Shown: positions 17,765-25,610 of the stretch, piece after piece
How positions within the stretch are numbered: position 1 is the first letter of the stretch
How the letters are laid out: every line of letters starts with the position of its first letter
Origin: DASPJR01 sp035628505
GTDB lineage: Bacteria > Planctomycetota > SZUA-567 > H5-PLA8
Reading direction: 5' to 3'
Length of the DNA: 44,385 bases
Assembly (NCBI GenBank): GCA_035628505.1
Contig: DASPJR010000173.1
Location: 1-44,385 of the forward strand
The notes under the pieces: model-generated
What the model was told of the DNA's origin: nothing
Databases searched by the model: none
The model's input: only the letters and a program-made list of their open reading frames with translations
Program-made: the position numbers and the translations under genes

Positions 17765-19015
17765 ATGTCTAACAACTCATCGTTATCTCCAGACGCGCAG
17801 GCCGAGTTGCTTCAGATCGGCGTGGAACTCGGCTACATCACCACAGCGCACGTTCACCTCGCGCAGAACCGCCAGCATGAATTGAGTGCCGGCGGCGTGC
17901 AACTTCCGATGAGCCAGGTACTCATGGAGCGGCGCATCCTTTCCACATCTCAAGTCACGGCACTGGTGCGCGAACTGGAATACCGCCGGCGCCACAACAT
18001 TGGCACTCAGAGTACGCCAGCCTTCATGAGCCAGCGCATCGGGCAATGGCTCATCCTGCAGTGCCTGGCGCAGCATGGCCGCTGCCGTGTGTTCATGGCG
18101 CGCGACACGCTCATGAACCGCAACGTCGTTCTGAAAATTCTCCCGTCCGAGTTCACGCAGAACCGTGTATGGCTGGAGCGCTTCCGCCGTGAAGTTCAGC
18201 TCGCCGGCCGCCTGCAGCATCCCAACATCGTCACCGCGTACGGCACGGGCGAACTCGACGGTTCGCCGATGCTGATCCTGGAATATGTCGATGGTCCGTC
18301 CCTTGGCGAAAAACTGCAGCGCGAAGGAAACATGCCTGAGAAAACCGCCTGGCAGGCCGCTCGCGAAGTTACAAAGGCGCTCGCGCACGCGGCGAGCAAA
18401 GGCATCCTGCACCGCGACATCAAGCCGGAGAACATTCTTTTCAGCAAGCAGGGCCATATCAAAATCTGCGATCTTGGCCTTTCCAAGGCCGTCGACGACG
18501 ACATGGGCCTGACCACCGCCGGCACGACCGTCGGCACTCCGTTTTATCTCTCGCCCGAGCAGGCGCGCGGCACGGCAAATCTCGATGAGCGCTCAGATAT
18601 TTACTCGCTGGGCTGCACCGTCTTTCACATGCTGACCGGCTCGGTGCCCTTCATCGGAGAGCAGGTCGCCGAGGTCATGTACGCACACACGCGCGCGCCG
18701 CGGCCCGATCCGCGTTCATTCCTGCCCGAGATCAGCGCCGGCTCGGCTGCATTGATCGCGCGCATGATGGCGATCAACCCGGCGCTGCGTCCGCCGTCTG
18801 CGCGGGCGCTGCTCGTGGAAATCGAAACTCTGCTGCAATCGCTGCCCGAACCGGAGAGCGTGGAGCGTCCTGTCACGAGAATTGATGCCACAGAGGCACC
18901 GCCTGCGAAGGGCACAGCCGCCGCCGCTCCACGCAGGCGACCGGTGTTCTTCCCGCAAGAGCCCAAGCGATCGTTCGTTGAACGAGCCATTCAGTGGCTG
19001 GGCCTGGCGCGCTGA
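17765..19015 (+). CDS. Ser/Thr protein kinase 3 of a tandem triplet
   Basis: A 416-residue third paralogue. N-terminal helical domain (LGYITTAHVHLAQNRQ, SQVLMERRILSTSQVTALV), kinase domain with Lys124, HRDIKPEN at 216-223, DLG at 236-238 and GTPFYLSPEQ, and the shortest tail (SFVERAIQWLGLAR). The glycine loop is degenerate (QCLAQHGRCRVFMA). ATG 17765 has GAGGG eight bases upstream; an upstream extension of 31 codons is rejected because its residues match neither paralogue. A strong hairpin spans its stop codon. Confidence 0.92.
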   Translation: MSNNSSLSPDAQAELLQIGVELGYITTAHVHLAQNRQHELSAGGVQLPMSQVLMERRILSTSQVTALVRELEYRRRHNIGTQSTPAFMSQRIGQWLILQCLAQHGRCRVFMARDTLMNRNVVLKILPSEFTQNRVWLERFRREVQLAGRLQHPNIVTAYGTGELDGSPMLILEYVDGPSLGEKLQREGNMPEKTAWQAAREVTKALAHAASKGILHRDIKPENILFSKQGHIKICDLGLSKAVDDDMGLTTAGTTVGTPFYLSPEQARGTANLDERSDIYSLGCTVFHMLTGSVPFIGEQVAEVMYAHTRAPRPDPRSFLPEISAGSAALIARMMAINPALRPPSARALLVEIETLLQSLPEPESVERPVTRIDATEAPPAKGTAAAAPRRRPVFFPQEPKRSFVERAIQWLGLAR

Positions 19016-19034
19016 GTCTGCTAAAGACTCAGCG
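19010..19034 (+). terminator. hairpin over the stop of kinase 3, possible terminator
   Basis: A perfect 10-bp stem (CGCTGAGTCT / AGACTCAGCG, 19010-19019 and 19025-19034) with a 5-base loop includes the TGA stop at 19013-19015. No T-run follows, so it is not a textbook Rho-independent terminator. It may slow or stabilise the 3' end. Confidence 0.4.
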
Positions 19035-19178
19035 AAAGCAGGCTCGGCCGTACCCGGTAAACAACCCCGCGCGCGATCCTTCCGGACTACGCAGCTTGCT
19101 TATGCCTACTGGCAAGAGCGGGCCGGGATTGGTATAGTTGCTGCCGCACGATCGTTCATCTGTGACGCAGTATTTCGC

Positions 19179-19268
19179 GGAGCGTTGGCAGAGTGGTCGA
19201 ATGCGGCGGTTTTGAAAACCGCTAGGCCCTTACGGGTCTCGGGGGTTCGAATCCCTCACGCTCCGCCA
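19179..19268 (+). tRNA. tRNA-Ser(UGA)
   Basis: A 90-base cloverleaf. The acceptor arm GGAGCGT pairs with ACGCTCC, followed by discriminator G and encoded CCA (19266-19268). The anticodon stem GCGGT/ACCGC closes loop TTTGAAA with anticodon TGA at 19213-19215. A long variable arm (CCCTTACGGG region) marks it as class II, as expected for serine. The T arm contains GGTTCGAATCC. A TATAGT sequence about 45 bases upstream could be its -10 box. Confidence 0.95.
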
Positions 19269-19327
19269 GCCTCCTAAAATAAGCACCCGAAATTTCAGCC
19301 TCAGGCGCTTGCAGCGATAAAAGGCTT

Positions 19328-21034
19328 TTATGGAGCCACAACGCGGAACGAACCGCTTTGTCCAGTAGAGAGGTCGTACTGCTGGAAGCTGCTGCCGGCG
19401 ATCACGTTTGAGATTAACACCGTACCTGTATTCGGCACCAGTGATCCTTCATTGATTGCGGTCAGTACAAATGTATTTACTCCCGGCGAAAGCTTGAGTT
19501 TCTTTTCTGTTCCAACATTAAGCAATGAGAGCTCGTTGAAGACCACCTTTCCATTTACGGTAAGCGTGACAATATCTCCGTCCTCTGTGCCATGATCGAA
19601 AATGTTGAGAGTGACAGTGTCGCTGTCGACCAGGATATCCTGGAGGACCGTAGCCGGATTCAGCTCAGCCGCTGACGAGACGCCCTGCTGCGTAGTTTCA
19701 AGCAGCGTGTCGGCGTTGGCGCTTGGAATAATGGAATTATAGAATTCGTCCAGCAGTTCCTTGACCTTATCTTTGAACTCGGGCGTGCGGCCCAGGGCTA
19801 CCGCAGAGCCTCCGGCGAGAACGGCAGCGGCGCCTGGAAGAGTCAGGCCCGCGACGAGCATGATTGCGCCGCCAAACATCACGCCATAGCCGATCGTCTG
19901 CAGAAGCTCGGACTGCGTCGAATTGGCCAGATCGCGCCCCGCAGCTTTTCCGGTGAACGCGAAAATCGCGTTCTCAAAAGCAAGCGCCGCCGTATCAATG
20001 CTCGTGCTCTTTCCCGATGAAAGCGCCTTCACCAGTTTTGACGCGGACTTTCCCAAATCATCGGTTTTGTGTTCCTGTGCAACCACGGCCAGTGTTGAAA
20101 GCGCAGTTTGGTCCAGCGATACGAGTTTATCTGTGTCTAACGTGAGTTCAGTACCAGCGCGATTGCCCAGCGCGATAGGCGTTTTCGCTTCCAGCGAACC
20201 GGTCACACGCTCGTAATTGGCCAATTGACGGTCAATGGTCGCTTTTGTCGGGATGGTCTCAAGCGCTGTGCCCGTGATGTTGTTTCTGGCACGTGTCAGA
20301 ATGCGCTTGCCGATGTCAGCAATTCCCTTGGTTACCGTACCCGACCCTGCCTTAATTTTTGGCGCAGCCTTGATTGCAATCTTGTTAGCATTGGTCGTCT
20401 TTGCATCCGCTCCAGTGCCTTGAATGACTTGAACCGAATAGCTGCCGGGCGGAACCAATGGGGTCACTGCGGTGATGTAAAAATTTCCGACCTCGAGGGC
20501 AGGCGATTCAACTGTCTGCGACTTTCCGATAAAACGCACTGTGGTCACACTCAGCGGATCGAATGTCATGCCGGAGATATTCAAAGACTCTGTGGGTATC
20601 GCTGTCTTTTTATTAATGACAAGCAACCCCGATGTTGCCGCACGGTTAGCCGCGCCCGAATCACCGGACGCCGCCGCAGCAATGTACTCGCGTATCGAAA
20701 TCTTCACCGTCGCGCTCACCGACTGTGTCGGGGTGTAGGCGGTGACGATGGTTTCCGTCACACCAGTTTCGATTGGCATTCCCGTGATTACACTTTCAAC
20801 CAGGCGCAGCCCCGGGGGGAGATTTGCCGCCTTCAGCTTCACCGGCTCGGAGGTAGTTACTTTCAGCTCGTGCCTGAACGGTGTCGACACACGACCTTCC
20901 GCATGGTCAGCGCTCGTGAGTGACAAAGCAGAGGGGCCTCCGGCCATGAGTAGCGGCTGCCAGAATGCTGAATAAAGGAATAGCGAAAGACTGGCAAAAA
21001 TTCTCAATGCGGTGTTTGCACACTTAGTGGGCAT
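19328..21034 (-). CDS. secreted protein with Ig-like domains
   Basis: A 568-residue protein with an N-terminal signal sequence (hydrophobic to about residue 30). Residues about 35-120 look like a putative Ig/cadherin-like fold (LPPGLRLVESVITGMP). Residues about 130-215 look like an IPT/TIG-type fold (MTFDPLSVTTVRFIGKS, PPGSYSVQVIQG). A central helical part contains a Gly/Ala-rich hydrophobic stretch (about 375-405). The last 100 residues are beta-rich (DGDIVTLTVNGKVVF). GGAGG lies four bases before the ATG. Surface or periplasmic location is inferred. It lies downstream of the thioredoxin gene on the same strand with a hairpin between. Confidence 0.75.
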   Translation of the reverse strand: MPTKCANTALRIFASLSLFLYSAFWQPLLMAGGPSALSLTSADHAEGRVSTPFRHELKVTTSEPVKLKAANLPPGLRLVESVITGMPIETGVTETIVTAYTPTQSVSATVKISIREYIAAAASGDSGAANRAATSGLLVINKKTAIPTESLNISGMTFDPLSVTTVRFIGKSQTVESPALEVGNFYITAVTPLVPPGSYSVQVIQGTGADAKTTNANKIAIKAAPKIKAGSGTVTKGIADIGKRILTRARNNITGTALETIPTKATIDRQLANYERVTGSLEAKTPIALGNRAGTELTLDTDKLVSLDQTALSTLAVVAQEHKTDDLGKSASKLVKALSSGKSTSIDTAALAFENAIFAFTGKAAGRDLANSTQSELLQTIGYGVMFGGAIMLVAGLTLPGAAAVLAGGSAVALGRTPEFKDKVKELLDEFYNSIIPSANADTLLETTQQGVSSAAELNPATVLQDILVDSDTVTLNIFDHGTEDGDIVTLTVNGKVVFNELSLLNVGTEKKLKLSPGVNTFVLTAINEGSLVPNTGTVLISNVIAGSSFQQYDLSTGQSGSFRVVAP

Positions 21035-21088
21035 GCTACCTCCGTTTGTAACCCAACCATCTTCCAGTTGAATTCTCTAAATGATCAA

Positions 21089-21108
21089 CGAGCGCCGGTC
21101 AGCGCTCG
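21089..21108 (-). terminator. hairpin between thioredoxin and Ig-like genes
   Basis: A 7-bp perfect stem (CGAGCGC / GCGCTCG) with a 6-base loop overlaps a second palindrome (GTCAGCG / CGCTGAC). On the minus strand it is followed by TTGATCATTT rather than a clean T-run. It lies about 25 bases after the thioredoxin stop and may be a weak terminator. Confidence 0.35.
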
Positions 21109-21132
21109 CTGACTAACACAAACTATAAATTT

Positions 21133-21618
21133 TTATTTTGCCGGCGGCGTGTTCTTCAGCGCTTCTTCGATGGCCTTGTCGAGTCCGTTCATCGGGTGGC
21201 CAGCCCAGACGATTTTTCCACCTGGCGCGATGACGAACGCGTGCGGAATTCCTCTTACGCCGTATGCACCGCCGCTTTTGGAACCCACACCGACGGCGTA
21301 GCTCATCTTCATCTGCGCGGCAAAATCCTTGACCTTCTCCATCGGCTCGGCCGTCAGACCCATGATCACCACGCCTTTGTCCTTGTACTTCTCATGCATT
21401 TCAACCAGGTGCGGAATCGACTTGCGGCATGGCGGGCACCAGGTTGCCCAGAATTCGACGACACAGATTTTCTTACTGTTGGTCGCCAGCGTGCCCTGGC
21501 CATTGAGCCATTCGGCGGCAGTGATTTCCGGTGCCGCATCGCCCACTTTCAAGTCGGCGGCGCTCAGGCTGAAAGTGGCAGCCAAAGCCAGAACGAAAAC
21601 GGTCAGCAGTCGGAACAT
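21133..21618 (-). CDS. TlpA-like thioredoxin-fold protein
   Basis: A 161-residue exported thiol-disulfide protein. The signal peptide (MFRLLTVFVLALAATFSLSAA) precedes an AhpC/TSA-Redoxin-type thioredoxin domain with the active site WATWCPPCRKS (Cys61, Cys64). A cis-proline lies in VRGIPHAFVI, followed by GKIVWAGH. Such proteins reduce or shuffle disulfides in the periplasm, often for cytochrome maturation; no cytochrome gene is nearby. GGAG lies eight bases before the ATG. Confidence 0.9.
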   Translation of the reverse strand: MFRLLTVFVLALAATFSLSAADLKVGDAAPEITAAEWLNGQGTLATNSKKICVVEFWATWCPPCRKSIPHLVEMHEKYKDKGVVIMGLTAEPMEKVKDFAAQMKMSYAVGVGSKSGGAYGVRGIPHAFVIAPGGKIVWAGHPMNGLDKAIEEALKNTPPAK

Positions 21619-21932
21619 GGATAAATCTCCTTACAGCCGCGATGCGGCGCATCGCTGAAATCGTACTCGCAACGGGCACATACCTCGTTGACGATTGACA
21701 GAGCCGGCCATTCACGTCGCGCCGGGAAGTTTCGATTGTAACGACCTCTGCAAGCCGGCCGGATCACCCAGACGGTCGGTTGCAGGAGAGACTTTCATAA
21801 AGCTCACAGCGTTATCGCTTGAGTCCGCCGCTACGTCAATATATTTGCGCAGCTCGTTAAAGACGGACCCAGAATTTTAGAACTATGAAATTCACAGCTG
21901 CGTGGCTCAAAGGATGAGCAAACGCGGCTTTG
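21619..21932. other. gene-free spacer
   Basis: This 314-bp spacer holds the promoter region of the thioredoxin gene. An imperfect inverted repeat (GCGT..GCTC / GAGC.ACGC on the minus strand, near 21901-21927) lies just after the stop of the zinc-ribbon gene but lacks a T-run. Nothing else is seen. Confidence 0.4.
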
Positions 21933-24200
21933 TTATTTCTTCCCGGCCCATTCCAGACGCAGGTTGCGGATGCAGGCGATGTGCTCTTTCATTTTGTCCG
22001 CCTTGGTCCTCGGGGGCATCAGGAACTCTATGGAGACCTCAGCGCGTTTTCCGGCCAGCGCATGCAGCGGCACGCCAAGGTCCACCCAGGGCAGGTCCTT
22101 GCTCACGCGAATCGGCGTCTTCGAGATCGCCTCGATATTCATGATTTTTACGCTCACGAACATGGGCTTGGCGAAGTCCTTGACCGACAGTTCAAAGAGG
22201 AGCACTGGCCGCTTGGACGCAAAGGATGCCGGAATCTCTATCGTGCTCAGCAGCTTCGCCGGCAAGACGTCATTCATCGGGTTGACCATGAGAACATTCT
22301 TGCGGCCTTTCACGTCATAGGTCGTCGTCTGCGTAAAGTCCGTGTTGAAGTCGCGCGCGCGCCAGCCCGGGAACATCGTGTTGATAGACTGCGACGATGT
22401 GGTCTCCGGTGTCGCGGCGAGCTTTGAGAAATCGATGGGAACAAAGATCGGCTCGGTCGCCGTGACCGGTTCGGACCCCGGTTTAGGCGGCGCCTTCTCC
22501 TCTTTCTCAGGTTCCTTTTTCTTGATGCCCAGCGCGACCATCGTATCGACCGGCTTTTTCGGCGCCTCGCCGTCATCGCCCTGAGCGGCCGCGTTTGCCG
22601 GGGGCTGCGGTGCTGCGGTTTTCGCTGGCTCAGGCTTTTTCTCAACGGGCTTTTTTACGGCAACGGCCGCGTCCGGTTCGTCGTCGTCGACTTTTGCGTT
22701 GGCACTCTTTCGCGTCGTGGTCAGCTCCAGCGCGTCAGCAACATTGTTCGCCGGCTTGTTCTCGGCCACGGGGACTGCCGGCGGAGGTGTTTCCTGAGCT
22801 GCCGCGGGCTCTTCTTTCTTCGGCTCTTCTTTACGCGGCTCGGCTTTCTTCGTTTCTTCGGGTTTGGGTTCAGCAGGCTTTGCAGTCGCGGCAGGCTTGG
22901 CTGTGCTCGCGTCGGCCATGCGCAGGGTTGCGTCGCTCTTCGCCGCGGGCTTTGCCGCTTCATTCTCGGCGACCGGTGCGGGCTTTGAGCCGGACGATTT
23001 GAAAATCAGCACCAGCACGATCAAGCCCACAACACCTGCGACGCCGTAGATAATCAGATTCTTTTTTGGATCAGCCGCAACCGCTTTCTGCCGCGCGCTT
23101 GAGCGTGAAGCAGGCGTGGTGACGGCGGCCATTGTTGCCGAGGTCTTGCCGCCAGGCACGGCTTTCATACGCGCGGATGTTCCCGACGCCGCGGGCATGC
23201 CCACCGCGCTGTTGCGCCTGGCCGGTTGGATGTTTGCGGCGCTGCCCTGGCGTGGCGATGCCGCCGGTAAATTCGTTCCGCTGGCACGTGTCGCCGGAAG
23301 ACCGGCGGCGCTGGCGCGTGCAGCGGGCGGCGGCGCCACCACCAGCGGAGCTTCGGCCACAGGCATCACCATCGGCTGAACGACAGGAGCCGGTGCGGCG
23401 GGTTGTGCGTACACAGGCGCTGGCGGCGGTGGCGGCGGCGGTTCGTCTTCGGGGAGGGTTTCAAGCTCAATATCTGAGCCCGGCATGTTTAATGCCGAGG
23501 CGGATTCAGGACGTAGATTTTGCGAAGCGGCCGGGACCATCGCGAGTGCCGCTTCTGCCGCCGCTGGACGTTCGCGTGTGGGTGCAGCCACAGCGGTCGG
23601 CGGAACTGGAGCCGACTGGGGAGCGACATACTGCTGTGCGGGCGCGGTCACTGGCTGCGGCGGCGCATAGGCCACAGGAGCTTGCGGTGCTTGCGTGATC
23701 GCCGGAATCGCGGCGCGCGAACCGGATGCTGCTACGGCCGGTATCGCCGCTCGCGAACCGGACGGTGCAACCGCGGGCATGGCTGCGCGCGAACCGCTGA
23801 CGGCAGGCATCGCCGCGCGAGAACCGGTGACAGCGGGCATTGCAGCGCGAGAACCGGTGACAGCGGGCATAGCCGGACGGGAACCGGGGCCATGAACGGC
23901 TGGAAGTTTTCCAGATGTACGCCCTGCGGGTTTGAAATTTATCGGCCGCTTGCCAGGAGCCATGCGCCCGGGCCGCGGGCCACCAGGCTGGCCATCGCCT
24001 TCGTTCGGGATCAGAGTTAAATCGTCGACGGCATCGCGAGGTCCTGAGCCGGCTGCCTGCAGCTGAGCTGCGAACTGCGCGCCGCCCGATGTGGTCTCGC
24101 AGGTGTAACAGTACCGCGAGTGCGGATCTTCGCCGGGCTTTAGCGCGCTCATGTAGGGCGTGCCGCAAACCGGACATTTGTCGATGTTCGCGATAGCCAT
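21933..24200 (-). CDS. zinc-ribbon, decapeptide-repeat membrane protein
   Basis: A 755-residue modular protein. The N-terminus has a zinc-ribbon-like CPVCGTPY...YCYTCE. Residues about 100-170 contain five to six copies of a ten- to twelve-residue unit, GSRAAMPAVT. A Pro/Ala/Glu-rich low-complexity region follows. One transmembrane helix lies near 395-415 (NLIIYGVAGVVGLIVLVLIF). Next comes a Lys/Pro/Glu/Ala-rich spacer to about 570, then a beta-rich C-terminal domain of about 170 residues (PVLLFELSVKDFAKPMFVSV) that could bind carbohydrate. Topology would put the zinc ribbon in the cytoplasm and the C-terminus outside. The start could be ATG 24200 or GTG 24209. Confidence 0.7.
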   Translation of the reverse strand: MAIANIDKCPVCGTPYMSALKPGEDPHSRYCYTCETTSGGAQFAAQLQAAGSGPRDAVDDLTLIPNEGDGQPGGPRPGRMAPGKRPINFKPAGRTSGKLPAVHGPGSRPAMPAVTGSRAAMPAVTGSRAAMPAVSGSRAAMPAVAPSGSRAAIPAVAASGSRAAIPAITQAPQAPVAYAPPQPVTAPAQQYVAPQSAPVPPTAVAAPTRERPAAAEAALAMVPAASQNLRPESASALNMPGSDIELETLPEDEPPPPPPPAPVYAQPAAPAPVVQPMVMPVAEAPLVVAPPPAARASAAGLPATRASGTNLPAASPRQGSAANIQPARRNSAVGMPAASGTSARMKAVPGGKTSATMAAVTTPASRSSARQKAVAADPKKNLIIYGVAGVVGLIVLVLIFKSSGSKPAPVAENEAAKPAAKSDATLRMADASTAKPAATAKPAEPKPEETKKAEPRKEEPKKEEPAAAQETPPPAVPVAENKPANNVADALELTTTRKSANAKVDDDEPDAAVAVKKPVEKKPEPAKTAAPQPPANAAAQGDDGEAPKKPVDTMVALGIKKKEPEKEEKAPPKPGSEPVTATEPIFVPIDFSKLAATPETTSSQSINTMFPGWRARDFNTDFTQTTTYDVKGRKNVLMVNPMNDVLPAKLLSTIEIPASFASKRPVLLFELSVKDFAKPMFVSVKIMNIEAISKTPIRVSKDLPWVDLGVPLHALAGKRAEVSIEFLMPPRTKADKMKEHIACIRNLRLEWAGKK
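23695..23886. repeat. 30-36-bp coding tandem repeats
   Basis: Five to six in-frame copies of a roughly 30-bp unit (minus-strand sense GGTTCTCGCGCTGCAATGCC) encode the GSRAAMPAVT decapeptide. The three copies nearest 23885 are almost identical; those nearer 23695 carry two extra codons and have diverged. The pattern suggests recent slippage or unequal crossover at one end. Confidence 0.8.
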
Positions 24201-24741
24201 GGCTGTCACTCTACCTTATTCACGCGCCGCCGGAGTACTGAAAAAATGTTCACGTGCACAGCCTTGTAACACTGAAAAAGATCTGTAAAAAATTGCACGA
24301 AGCGACTACGTGCAATCTTCTTTAGTCATGTAGCCGTTTTCCAGAACACACAGACCGCTTTTCCCTCTCCTTTTATAGAGGACCTTCTGCTCCGCCTACG
24401 CGTCAGGCCGTCACGAAATTTGTCCAGAAACGCACATGTGCGGGTTGTCGCGGTCCTTCGACATCGGTCACTTGTAATAACAACGTTTAGAAGCGCAATA
24501 TGTGGCAACTCAACCTGCCAAACTGAGCCCTAAAATTAGACGCGGGCGCCGGACGCTTATGACATGTAAACTCAGAAAAAAATCGTTTGCAGCCCCACAG
24601 TTTGCTGGATTTCGCGATGTGACGTGATCAATCCAAGAGCGTTACAGTACAAAGATTTGTCTGGCGCTGCTCGATGGCCGATACTATGGTGAAGTTTGCT
24701 TCTGCTTGTTCGTCAGTCAGTGCAATAGGAGATCGTTCATC
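24201..24741. other. long divergent spacer with a terminator-like hairpin
   Basis: This 541-bp, relatively AT-rich spacer lies between divergent genes. It holds the hairpin at 24286-24316, a 12-bp self-complementary word CGCACATGTGCG at 24431-24442, and TTGTCT...TACTAT (about 24657-24687), a poor promoter candidate for the repeat protein. A 60-codon frame on the minus strand (24326-24508) has a TTG start and no family resemblance. No gene is called. Confidence 0.5.
24286..24316 (-). terminator. terminator-like hairpin in the zinc-ribbon gene leader
   Basis: A perfect 8-bp stem (ATTGCACG / CGTGCAAT, 24292-24299 and 24309-24316) with a 9-base loop is followed, on the minus strand, by a run of six to seven T. 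It lies 86 bases upstream of the zinc-ribbon gene. It could end a small RNA or act as a leader attenuator. Confidence 0.6.
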
Positions 24742-25452
24742 ATGCTGAAGACGCCCCTTCACATCGCCGCACTTACCGTGGGAACTCTGCTGAGCAGCGC
24801 CGCTTTGGCGGTCGACGTCGACGTGAACATCGGGGGCGGCCGCCCGCCGCGGCCGGTCGTTGTTCAGCCGTCTGCTTATATGGAACGCGTGTGGGTGCCC
24901 GAGCGTGTGGTGACGCGCACCGAGCGCGTGCTGATCGAACCGGCCCGCATTGAAAAGCGCGCCGAAAGGGTCTGCGTGCAGCCCGCTCAGATTCTCAAGC
25001 GTGAAGAACGGGTGCTTGTTGAACCGGCCCGAATTGAGCGCGTCAAGGAAACGGTCCTCGTGCAGCCGGCCCGCGTCGGCCGCGAGTATGTTCCGCCGGT
25101 GACGGAGAACGTGCGCGTCGGACCGGTGAACGTCACGCGCGTGATTCGCGAAGGCTACTGGCGTGAAGTTCCGATCGCCGCGGAATATCGCACCGTTTAC
25201 CGCGACGTGGAAGTGCCCGCGCGTTATGAGACCGTCTACCGCGACGTCGAAATTCCTGCGCGCTACGAGACCGTCTACCGCGACGTCCAGATTCCTGCCC
25301 AGTACCGCGAGGTTACGCGCAACGAGGTCATCCCAGGTCATTACGAAGAACGTATCGTCACGCCGCGCCCGTCGGTCGTTGTCGAACCGCCGCGCCCAGG
25401 TGGCATTCACATCGAGGTGGATCTCGACAAAAAGAAGAAGAGACGCGATTGA
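24742..25452 (+). CDS. exported protein with two tandem peptide-repeat arrays
   Basis: A 236-residue protein with a signal peptide (MLKTPLHIAALTVGTLLSSAALA). Residues about 61-115 hold four copies of a 14-residue unit (ERVLVEPARIERVK). Residues about 149-200 hold four copies of a 13-residue unit (YETVYRDVEIPAR). The alternating hydrophobic/charged pattern suggests beta-strands. The C-terminus is IHIEVDLDKKKKRRD. No family is recognised. GGAG lies ten bases before the ATG, and an in-frame upstream Met is not supported by a site. A strong terminator follows. Confidence 0.8.
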   Translation: MLKTPLHIAALTVGTLLSSAALAVDVDVNIGGGRPPRPVVVQPSAYMERVWVPERVVTRTERVLIEPARIEKRAERVCVQPAQILKREERVLVEPARIERVKETVLVQPARVGREYVPPVTENVRVGPVNVTRVIREGYWREVPIAAEYRTVYRDVEVPARYETVYRDVEIPARYETVYRDVQIPAQYREVTRNEVIPGHYEERIVTPRPSVVVEPPRPGGIHIEVDLDKKKKRRD

Positions 25453-25454
25453 TT

Positions 25455-25587
25455 AATGCATGATGCTTGATGACTGAGTTTGACCGAGGAAGCGCCGCGA
25501 CTTGTTCGCGGCGTTTTCTTGTGCGATGAAATGGCCGAAACCGCACACTCTCGCTGGACGGGCCTTATGCATTATGCATCATGCATT
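25455..25587. repeat. ATGCATGATGC inverted repeats flanking a terminator
   Basis: AATGCATGATGC (25455-25466) has its exact reverse complement GCATCATGCATT at 25576-25587, itself preceded by another ATGCATT. The pair encloses the terminator at 25493-25520. The same word is tandemly repeated at 40386-40406. Confidence 0.7.
25493..25520 (+). terminator. Rho-independent terminator after the repeat protein
   Basis: An 8-bp stem (CGCCGCGA / TCGCGGCG, 25493-25500 and 25506-25513) with a 5-base loop is followed by TTTTCTT. It lies about 40 bases after the stop codon. Confidence 0.85.
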
Positions 25588-25610
25588 ATTCTTTTAGAAT
25601 TCTCCCCATA

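Noticed and set aside
23695..23886. Possible CRISPR array from regularly spaced repeats
   Set aside because: Repeats are contiguous in-frame codons for a decapeptide, with no unique spacers.
24326..24508. 60-codon minus-strand frame ending just before the hairpin at 24286-24316
   Set aside because: TTG start, Arg-rich shadow-like composition and no similarity; the region may be an RNA instead.
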